Below, in pieces: positions 7,236-12,239 of a stretch of 12,239 nucleotides of DNA (positions are counted from its first letter, which is position 1; each line of letters opens with the position of its first letter). The stretch comes from Clostridia bacterium (GTDB lineage Bacteria; Bacillota; Clostridia; Oscillospirales; Acutalibacteraceae). The stretch covers positions 1 through 12,239 of the forward strand of contig JAFOCH010000106.1 in NCBI GenBank assembly GCA_017381395.1. Reading direction: 5' to 3'. Below the pieces are notes generated by a model. That model saw only the letters and a program-made list of their open reading frames with translations, did not search any database and was not told the origin of the DNA. Both the position numbers and the translations under genes were made by a program.

Positions 7236-8006
7236 ATGGAAAACAAAATTAAAGTGCTTATTGCAGATGATACTACGGAATTCAGTCGTAATTGCGCAAA
7301 TGTACTCAAAAGTTATGGATTTGAGGTGGTTTTATGCGCAAAGGACGGTGTAAAGGTAATATCAGAAATTGATAGATCACGACCGAATGTGGTGCTTATG
7401 GATATGTTTATGCCGAATATTGATTCATTTGGTGTAATAGATAATTTAAAATCCAGGAGAAAAGAACTGCCAATTATTATGATTATGTCCGGCTACGATA
7501 ATCCGTTACTTGAAAAGCAGGTTATCGAAAATGGAGCATCATATTATCTTATAAAGCCGTTTGACTTTGAAATTCTTGCCGAGCGAATTTTAAAAATGAA
7601 TAACAAAGAGGCTGATCTTACTGTTATACATAGCTTTAATAATAGTAAGGATAGCGATCTTGAGCTAATGATTACCGAAATTATTCATCAAATTGGTGTG
7701 CCTGCGCATATTAAGGGATATCATTATATTCGTGAGGCGATTACAATAGCCGTAAATAATTCCGATATAATCAATTCTGTGACAAAGCAGCTTTATCCCA
7801 TGGTGGCAAAGAAGTACCAGACAACCTCATCACGCGTTGAAAGAGCCATTCGTCACGCAATCGAGGTAGCGTGGGACAGAGGAGATATTGACGTGCTAAA
7901 TTCATATTTCGGCTATACTATTCATAACGAAAGAGGTAAGCCGACTAATAGTGAATTTATCGCTATGATTGCTGATAAATTGAGATTACGACTGAAAGTT
8001 TCATGA
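7236..8006 (+). CDS. spo0A: Spo0A, master response regulator of sporulation
   Basis: A phosphorylation-activated transcription factor that binds 0A boxes to start sporulation. The receiver domain (about 4-120) has the acidic pair D11-D12, phosphoacceptor D56 in VLMDMFMP, switch Ser85 (Thr in Bacillus) and K107 in IKPFD. After a short linker, the Spo0A_C DNA-binding domain (about 143-256) shows the near-invariant HQIGVPAHIKGYHYIREAI, the recognition-helix stretch SSRVERAIRHAIEVAW (198-213) and NSEFIAMIADKLRL near the end. At 256 residues it is slightly shorter than the Bacillus protein (about 267), mostly in the linker. AAGGAG at 7223-7228 is 7 nt from the ATG. It stands alone, with its own promoter and a downstream hairpin, instead of directly after spoIVB. 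Confidence 0.97.
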   Translation: MENKIKVLIADDTTEFSRNCANVLKSYGFEVVLCAKDGVKVISEIDRSRPNVVLMDMFMPNIDSFGVIDNLKSRRKELPIIMIMSGYDNPLLEKQVIENGASYYLIKPFDFEILAERILKMNNKEADLTVIHSFNNSKDSDLELMITEIIHQIGVPAHIKGYHYIREAITIAVNNSDIINSVTKQLYPMVAKKYQTTSSRVERAIRHAIEVAWDRGDIDVLNSYFGYTIHNERGKPTNSEFIAMIADKLRLRLKVS

Positions 8007-8011
8007 TTAAA

Positions 8012-8060
8012 ACCCCTCCTCAAAATCGGTGTTTGAGGAGGGGTAAATCAATGTTTTTTT
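8012..8060. terminator. Strong hairpin between convergent spo0A and ycaO
   Basis: A perfect 13-bp stem: ACCCCTCCTCAAA at 8012-8024 with TTTGAGGAGGGGT at 8032-8044, and a 7-nt loop. On the plus strand a seven-T run follows only after 9 bases (8054-8060). On the minus strand the stem is followed by TTTTAATCA. Neither side has the ideal adjacent T run, but the position, 5 nt after the spo0A stop and 14 nt beyond the ycaO stop, makes a shared terminator the best reading. Confidence 0.75.
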
Positions 8061-9852
8061 ACTTTAATAGTTCTTCAATGTCTGATTTTAATGAATTTAA
8101 ATCAATTTGTCTTAATTTTTCATTTACAATCGTTGCTAAATGATCGGTTTGTTTTTTCATACAGCAATTATAAAGTTTGCACGAATTTTGACACTGAGTA
8201 TCACATTTGAGAATAAAGTCTTTTAACAGGTTTTCCTTATTTTCAATTAAATTAAATATATAATCAACTGTTTTCTGGTTATGAAAATATTCTAAGAGAT
8301 TTCGTATCTTATCACTACTATATTTTTGTTTTACAAGCGTCAAATATCGCATAATACATATAAGATATTCAGCGTTATCACAAGCATTGCTGGCAATCAT
8401 TCTATCTAAATAGAAAATTACGTCATTATACCTGCCTAAAGTGTAATTCATATATGCTAATGCTGCATCGTTATAATAACTTTGCTCATTATCATTTAAT
8501 TGCAAAGGAATATTAATTTGCTTAGAAAATGTACCCGCGGCTAAGCGTCTATTTGAGTACTGCTTTAAGAATGAAATAATATCCTTTACAGATGCTGTTG
8601 CAGGATTTCGCAGGACCGATAGAGAATAGCTGTAATAATTAAGATCGTTATGTTCAGGATTGATGCGATGTAATAATGCTTCACTATATCCTGGAATTAT
8701 AACTTGGTATGTCGGAAAACCAAAACATGAATAATTACGTATATACAACTCGTAACCTAATTCGTTAAAGTATTCGATACATTCTTTAAACAGCTCTTTG
8801 TTGGTTGTTCCTTTAAAACCGGTGCAAAGCCCATTAAATTTAGATGAAGTAAAAAATTCGGGCTTTCTCTTTGTTGAACCTCTAACAAATTGAAGAATTG
8901 TTTCATTAATATCAAGCTTTTTATTAGGTAAGAAATCGTCAATTTTTGCAAATTTATTTAGTTGCTTGTTTTGGAATGTTTCTGTAAGAGTACGTTGTAA
9001 TGCTATTTCAAATTTCGGGTATGATCCAAAGTGAGTGTAATATTTTCCTGTTTTTTTATCGATAATGCATACGCATACTACAGGATATTTCTTGCCCAGT
9101 GAACAATCTTTAACTGTAACCTTAAAACCATTTTCTCGCAAAAATGAAATAATTTCGTACGATATTTTATAGTTTTTTAATACGTCATCAGGAATGTCAG
9201 GTACAATAATGTCATTGTTTATTATATAAGTACTAACATTTCGTTCTACTATCTCGCTTATTCCTTGCACTATTGCTTCTTCCATTGTGTTTCCGGCTGC
9301 ACAACCATTAGTTGAATATACGGAATGAATCAACATGGTGGGGATGTATTCATATTTCTTTGAATTAACACAGTAAAATGACAGTACTGGAATATTACCA
9401 TTGTAGTCGACATATTGTTTTAAAATTTCGTCAGGTGTAATTTTAGTACCTGTGATTTTTTCTGACTCAACGGCATACATCGAATATAGATCATTGTTTT
9501 TTGACAATAATTCGCTTGGAGAAATATAGTCATCGCTTATAAATGAGGGAAGTAACAAGCCGTCTTTTTGCTCATCGCCTTTAAATATTTTGCCAAGTTG
9601 GAGTCGTTCCATTAATTCGCCATACCCACTAGCTAATGCAAGTTCCTCTGTTACTCCTTTACCGTTAACTCCAAAGTTGGTGCCAAATACTGAAATGCGC
9701 AATGAATAACAATAAGGAACGCCTGAATCATTCCAACATTCAATAGTTTCAATGCCATATTCGTTTAATATAATTTTAATTCTATTGACGGTATTAATAG
9801 GACTGTCATCCTTGTATTTTGAATCAATAAGTTGAATATTATCGATTGTCAC
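8059..9852 (-). CDS. ycaO: YcaO, ATP-dependent accessory factor of the E. coli type, with an extra C-terminal cysteine cluster
   Basis: YcaO enzymes use ATP to activate peptide backbone amides. E. coli YcaO supports RimO in beta-methylthiolation of ribosomal protein S12. This 597-residue protein resembles E. coli YcaO along its length: NGKGVTEELALASGYGELME (63-82), the Mg/ATP-binding region STNGCAAGNTMEEA (180-193) with SEIVER (199-204), PDIPDDVL, SLGKKYPVVCV and RTLTETFQ. A TPR-like helical region follows near 460-500 (ALAYMNYTLGRYNDVIFYLD), as expected for this subtype. The PxPxP tail of azoline-forming YcaO proteins is absent, and no peptide-precursor, TfuA or dehydrogenase gene lies beside it. 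Odd: Cys550, 554, 558, 563 and 564 form a C-x3-C-x3-C-x4-C-C cluster. The start is GTG 9852, 7 nt after AGGAG (9860-9864); an upstream in-frame GTG at 9903 lacks a ribosome site. The S12 role is inferred by homology. Confidence 0.85.
   Translation of the reverse strand: MTIDNIQLIDSKYKDDSPINTVNRIKIILNEYGIETIECWNDSGVPYCYSLRISVFGTNFGVNGKGVTEELALASGYGELMERLQLGKIFKGDEQKDGLLLPSFISDDYISPSELLSKNNDLYSMYAVESEKITGTKITPDEILKQYVDYNGNIPVLSFYCVNSKKYEYIPTMLIHSVYSTNGCAAGNTMEEAIVQGISEIVERNVSTYIINNDIIVPDIPDDVLKNYKISYEIISFLRENGFKVTVKDCSLGKKYPVVCVCIIDKKTGKYYTHFGSYPKFEIALQRTLTETFQNKQLNKFAKIDDFLPNKKLDINETILQFVRGSTKRKPEFFTSSKFNGLCTGFKGTTNKELFKECIEYFNELGYELYIRNYSCFGFPTYQVIIPGYSEALLHRINPEHNDLNYYSYSLSVLRNPATASVKDIISFLKQYSNRRLAAGTFSKQINIPLQLNDNEQSYYNDAALAYMNYTLGRYNDVIFYLDRMIASNACDNAEYLICIMRYLTLVKQKYSSDKIRNLLEYFHNQKTVDYIFNLIENKENLLKDFILKCDTQCQNSCKLYNCCMKKQTDHLATIVNEKLRQIDLNSLKSDIEELLK
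8161..8205 (-). other. Cysteine cluster near the C terminus of YcaO
   Basis: Codons for YcaO residues 550-564 encode five cysteines in 15 residues with spacing C-x3-C-x3-C-x4-C-C, followed by a lysine-rich turn. The arrangement suggests a metal or Fe-S site. It does not match the radical-SAM CX3CX2C motif or a standard ferredoxin motif. The function is unknown. Confidence 0.7.
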
Positions 9853-9859
9853 ATAATCA

Positions 9860-9864
9860 CTCCT
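9860..9864 (-). promoter_or_regulatory. Shine-Dalgarno site that fixes the GTG start of ycaO
   Basis: On the minus strand AGGAG (9864-9860) lies 7 nt before GTG at 9852. The GTG is embedded in ATGTGA, so an out-of-frame ATG one base ahead runs straight into a stop. No comparable ribosome site precedes the upstream in-frame candidates at 9903, 9894 or 9876. Confidence 0.75.
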
Positions 9865-9884
9865 AATGTAATTCATTATTGATA

Positions 9885-9913
9885 ATACTATCATAATATA
9901 CACATTGTTTCAA
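9885..9913 (-). promoter_or_regulatory. Probable sigma-A promoter of ycaO
   Basis: On the minus strand TTGAAA (9913-9908), a 17-nt spacer and TAGTAT (9890-9885), with an extended -10 TGA directly before it. Transcription should begin near 9878, giving a leader of about 25 nt. The -10 matches four of six bases. A bulged AT-rich inverted repeat (9875-9884 with 9889-9897) overlaps the -10. Confidence 0.5.
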
Positions 9914-9959
9914 GTTGTATTTTGAATTATTTAGTTATACTTAAAGTTTCATAATTTAG

Positions 9960-9988
9960 TTGAATTATTTTCACCTCATCGATATAAT
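9960..9988 (+). promoter_or_regulatory. Sigma-A promoter of the fumarase beta-subunit gene
   Basis: TTGAAT (9960-9965), exactly 17 nt, then a perfect TATAAT (9983-9988). Transcription would begin near 9995, so the mRNA leader is only about 13 nt and consists largely of the ribosome site. This promoter lies back to back with the ycaO promoter, the two -35 elements being 46 nt apart. Confidence 0.75.
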
Positions 9989-10000
9989 ATCAATGAGGTG
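9972..10000. promoter_or_regulatory. 29-bp near-perfect palindrome over the fumarase beta promoter, probable operator
   Basis: Centred on base 9986, 13 of 14 base pairs match. The outer arms are CACCTCAT (9972-9979) and ATGAGGTG (9993-10000), the inner arms GATAT (9981-9985) and ATATC (9987-9991), with one mismatch at 9980/9992. It covers the -10 element, the predicted transcription start and the Shine-Dalgarno sequence. A dimeric repressor bound here would block RNA polymerase directly. If transcription began further upstream, the same repeat would instead hide the ribosome site in a hairpin. The regulator is unknown; the sequence does not match Rex, CcpA or Fur sites as I know them. Confidence 0.7.
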
Positions 10001-10007
10001 TTTGATT

Positions 10008-10538
10008 TTGAAGGAATACTATTTTAATACATCTGATATTTCCTCGTGGGTAAAAACTGTCAAAGCAGGGGATAGAATATTCTTAAGCGGCACGGTATTT
10101 ACCGCTCGCGATGCCGCCCATAAACGAATTGTAGAAGCGTTAAAAAATAATGCTGATTTACCTTTTGATTTAAACAATGCCGCTATATATTATGCGGGAC
10201 CCACGCCTACACCGGACGGACTGTCGATTGGCAGCTGTGGCCCAACCACTTCATCGCGAATGGATCCTTACGCTCCGTTACTTATGGAAAATGGGCTCAA
10301 GTGCATGATTGGCAAAGGTGAAAGAAACAAATCGGTTTGCGATGCGATTATAAATAATGGATCAATTTACCTTTGTGCTATTGGCGGGGCAGGTGCCCTG
10401 GCGGCAAAAAGTATTGTTTCCTGCGAGGTAATTGCTTACGACGATTTGGGTTGCGAATCGGTAAAAAAACTAGATTTTAAGGACTTTCCGTTAATTGTTG
10501 CTATCGATTCTGATGGTGGTAATTTGTTTGATAAATAA
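10008..10538 (+). CDS. Fumarate hydratase class I / L-tartrate dehydratase, beta subunit (C-terminal domain)
   Basis: The beta subunit of two-part Fe-S fumarases (or L(+)-tartrate dehydratase), which interconvert fumarate and malate. The alpha subunit, which carries the 4Fe-4S cluster, is not encoded in this window. The 176 residues cover the whole Fumerase_C domain: GDRIFLSGTVFTARDAAHKR (21-40), IYYAGPTPTPDG, GSCGPTTSSRMDPYAP (substrate-loop region), KCMIGKGERN, AIGGAGALAAKSI and AYDDLGCESVKKL. Start choice: AGGTG at 9996-10000 is 7 nt from TTG 10008, giving MKEYYFNTSD, a normal start for this family. ATG 9993 lies before the predicted transcription start and has no ribosome site, and the frame opening at 9960 is promoter sequence. 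Fumarase and tartrate dehydratase cannot be told apart from this subunit. Its stop codon lies in the A run of the following terminator. Confidence 0.87.
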   Translation: MKEYYFNTSDISSWVKTVKAGDRIFLSGTVFTARDAAHKRIVEALKNNADLPFDLNNAAIYYAGPTPTPDGLSIGSCGPTTSSRMDPYAPLLMENGLKCMIGKGERNKSVCDAIINNGSIYLCAIGGAGALAAKSIVSCEVIAYDDLGCESVKKLDFKDFPLIVAIDSDGGNLFDK

Positions 10539-10571
10539 AAAAGCAGGTTGTGTAATCAACCTGCTTTTTTT
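10537..10571. terminator. Bidirectional terminator between the fumarase beta gene and the uracil/xanthine permease gene
   Basis: GCAGGTTG (10543-10550) pairs with CAACCTGC (10557-10564) around a 6-nt loop, flanked by six A on the left (10537-10542) and seven T on the right (10565-10571). It therefore has a U tract for transcripts from either side and serves both convergent genes. Confidence 0.93.
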
Positions 10572-10583
10572 ATTATTTAGATT

Positions 10584-12182
10584 TTATTCTGCGTCAACTT
10601 TCTTTTTAGAAAGCATTACGTTAACGATAATGCCGAGAATCAACGCACAAGCAATAGAGGTGAGTGTAACCTTTCCGAAAGTAACGCTCAGACCGCCGAT
10701 ACCTGCAATAAGGATAACCGATGCTGTAAAGAGGTTTTTCTCTTCATTAAGGTCAACATCTTTGAGCATTTTAAGTCCGCTAACTGCGATGAATCCATAA
10801 AGTGCCATACAAACACCGCCCATAACGCAGGAAGGAATTGAATTTACAAACGCTACAAACGGTGACAGGAATGAGATAATGATAGCCAAAACAGCCGCAG
10901 TGATGATTGTGTAAACAGAAGCATTGCGAGTGATAGCTACACAACCAACCGATTCACCATAAGTTGTATTCGGGCAACCTCCAAAAACAGCACCTGCCAT
11001 CGAGCCAACACCGTCGCCGAGAAGTGTACGTGAAAGGCCCGGTTCTTCGAGCAGATCCTTTTCGATAATGGTCGAAATATTCTTATGATCAGCAATGTGT
11101 TCAGCAAATACAACGAAGGCAACAGGAACGTAAGACACAGCAATTGAGCCGATGTATGCAGCGTCAATGTCCTTGAATCCGCCGATTGCGGTTAAGAATG
11201 TAAATTCGGGTACTGCGAAAACAGATTTGAGTTCAAATCCATTTGCAAACAGATTGGTAATCGGTGAATAATCGATAATCATAAGTGACGGAATATCAGT
11301 CAATGAACCGATTACGTAGAAAATTGATGCTGTTAGATAGCCCGAGCAAATACCGATGATAAAGGGTATAAGCTTTGCGGTTTTCTTTCCGTATGTTGAA
11401 CAGAGGGTAGTTACAAAGAGAGTAACAAGTCCACAAATTATAGCAACATAAGGAGAGCCAAGAGTGTTAGTTAAGCTATAAACATCATCTTGTTTATTAA
11501 CAGTAAATTCAGTGTGAACATTTTTAACATCAATTTTTGAAGCTAAATCTATGTCCTTATCAATTACTACGACGCCATCAGTAGCAATATCTTCATAAAG
11601 GTTATAATTGCCATCGTCGTCAATGATTTCTAAATTTTTAGCATCTGCTTCTTCTACAATTTGATAATTATTGATATCGTAATTTGTAACATAATTTGCT
11701 TTACCAAGATCACCGATGGCGTTTCCTGCAAGGGATAAACCGATGATAGCTACTGTCGGGCCGATAACTACTGCCGGCATAAGCTTGTTAATCCAGTTTA
11801 CACCCGAAACCTTAACAATAAGTGCGATTACAACATATACAAGTCCTGCAAAAACTGCGCCGATAATGAGGCCGAGATAGCCAACTGCAACTGTTACAGC
11901 GCCGGCGAATGCAGCTGCCATCGAACCTAAAAATGCGAATGAGGAACCAAGGAAAACGGGGCTCTTTTTCTTTGTAAAGAGAATGTAAACTAGAGTACCA
12001 ATACCCGCGCCGAAAAGCGCTGCTGCGGTACTCATCATGTCTTCGCCCTGTAAATTCGCACCGTTGTTGATAATTACCGGTACTACAAGAGTAGCTGCCA
12101 TGATTGCGAGCAACTGCTGAAAAGCGAAAACTATCAGTTGCCCAAACTTGGGTTTGTCGTTAACGTTATAGATTAACTTCAT
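10584..12182 (-). CDS. NCS2 family uracil/xanthine permease with an acidic extracellular insertion
   Basis: A proton-coupled nucleobase importer of the UraA/PyrP type. The expected landmarks are present: FAFQQLLAIMAATLVVP in helix 1, FLGSSFAF (78-84) in the helix 3 region, FAEHIADHKN with E361 (matching UraA E241), and the transporter signature region GCPNTTYGESVGCVAITRN with E410 (matching UraA E290). Length is 532 residues against about 430 for UraA. Most of the excess is a hydrophilic, Asp/Glu-rich stretch at about 161-240, between the helix ending LAGNAIGDLG and the one beginning SPYVAIICGL, which is the extracellular loop between helices 5 and 6. In the signature the usual Asn after Glu is Ser. 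GAGGTG (12195-12190) lies 7 nt before the ATG. Uracil is the likeliest substrate, but xanthine or another base cannot be excluded. Confidence 0.9.
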   Translation of the reverse strand: MKLIYNVNDKPKFGQLIVFAFQQLLAIMAATLVVPVIINNGANLQGEDMMSTAAALFGAGIGTLVYILFTKKKSPVFLGSSFAFLGSMAAAFAGAVTVAVGYLGLIIGAVFAGLVYVVIALIVKVSGVNWINKLMPAVVIGPTVAIIGLSLAGNAIGDLGKANYVTNYDINNYQIVEEADAKNLEIIDDDGNYNLYEDIATDGVVVIDKDIDLASKIDVKNVHTEFTVNKQDDVYSLTNTLGSPYVAIICGLVTLFVTTLCSTYGKKTAKLIPFIIGICSGYLTASIFYVIGSLTDIPSLMIIDYSPITNLFANGFELKSVFAVPEFTFLTAIGGFKDIDAAYIGSIAVSYVPVAFVVFAEHIADHKNISTIIEKDLLEEPGLSRTLLGDGVGSMAGAVFGGCPNTTYGESVGCVAITRNASVYTIITAAVLAIIISFLSPFVAFVNSIPSCVMGGVCMALYGFIAVSGLKMLKDVDLNEEKNLFTASVILIAGIGGLSVTFGKVTLTSIACALILGIIVNVMLSKKKVDAE

Positions 12183-12239
12183 TTTTTCACACCTCTAAAA
12201 TTTTTTATATTAAAACAGCATTTATATTGCTGATTTAAT
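12183..12239 (-). promoter_or_regulatory. Leader region of the uracil/xanthine permease gene, cut off by the window edge
   Basis: On the minus strand the leader shows GAGGTG (12195-12190) as ribosome site and, further up, a small hairpin CAGCA (12232-12228) / TGCTG (12220-12216) followed by TTTTAA. Five base pairs are too few for a confident attenuator. Pyrimidine or purine permease genes often have PyrR or riboswitch control, but the needed sequence lies beyond the edge, and no promoter can be assigned here. Confidence 0.3.

Noticed and set aside
7482..7490. Apparent loss of the conserved receiver switch Thr in Spo0A (Met84)
   Set aside because: Counting from the conserved Pro places Ser85, not Met84, at the switch position; Ser is an acceptable replacement.
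8059..9852. A modified-peptide (azoline or thioamide) biosynthesis cluster around YcaO
   Set aside because: No short precursor gene, TfuA, dehydrogenase, peptidase or exporter lies nearby, and the protein resembles the E. coli ribosomal-modification type.
9853..9903. Seventeen-residue N-terminal extension of YcaO (frame opening at GTG 9903)
   Set aside because: That region holds the -10 element and leader of the ycaO promoter; AGGAG points to GTG 9852, and homology starts after it.
9960..10007. Longer N terminus for the fumarase beta subunit
   Set aside because: The added codons are the promoter and palindrome; the family N terminus is matched from TTG 10008.
12216..12232. Pyrimidine attenuator or riboswitch ahead of the permease gene
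   Set aside because: Only a 5-bp hairpin is visible before the window ends; the sequence needed to recognise a PyrR site or purine aptamer is missing.

Overview
This is an AT-rich window from a spore-forming low-GC Firmicute. It is most likely a clostridial, Oscillospiraceae/Ruminococcaceae-type bacterium; the family placement is inference. The reasons are clear spoIVB and spo0A genes, strong AGGAGG/AGGTG-type ribosome sites, TTG/GTG starts and compact intrinsic terminators. No RNA genes, CRISPR arrays, insertion sequences or phage genes were seen, and no gene-free stretch exceeds 300 bases.

Bases 1-3900 hold the end of a nucleoside-type ABC uptake operon. A 3' gene fragment (probable BMP-family substrate-binding lipoprotein) is followed by a hairpin, a two-domain sugar/nucleoside-type ATPase with a TTG start, and two permeases packed nearly end to end, closed by a terminator. 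The ATPase looks asymmetric: one intact and one degenerate ATP site.

Bases 3900-8050 form a sporulation region. spoIVB (intramembrane signalling serine peptidase) and spo0A (master regulator) are normally direct neighbours. Here a GH20-type beta-N-acetylhexosaminidase gene with its own consensus promoter and terminator sits between them. spo0A has its own extended -10 promoter, preceded by a 21-bp imperfect palindrome.

Bases 8050-12239 carry three genes in alternating orientation. On the minus strand is a full-length homologue of E. coli YcaO (ribosomal protein S12 beta-methylthiolation accessory factor), with an added C-terminal five-cysteine cluster. Divergent from it is a lone fumarase/tartrate dehydratase beta subunit, whose promoter is covered by a 29-bp near-perfect palindrome that also contains the ribosome-binding site. 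Convergent with that, after a bidirectional terminator, is an NCS2 uracil/xanthine-type permease with an unusual acidic insertion in what should be an extracellular loop.

Functionally the window combines nucleoside uptake, nucleobase uptake, amino-sugar hydrolysis and sporulation control. Apart from the ABC operon, each gene appears to be its own transcription unit. No complete new multi-gene system is evident. The strongest leads are the fumarase-beta operator, the YcaO cysteine cluster, the hexosaminidase inside the spoIVB-spo0A pair and the permease insertion.
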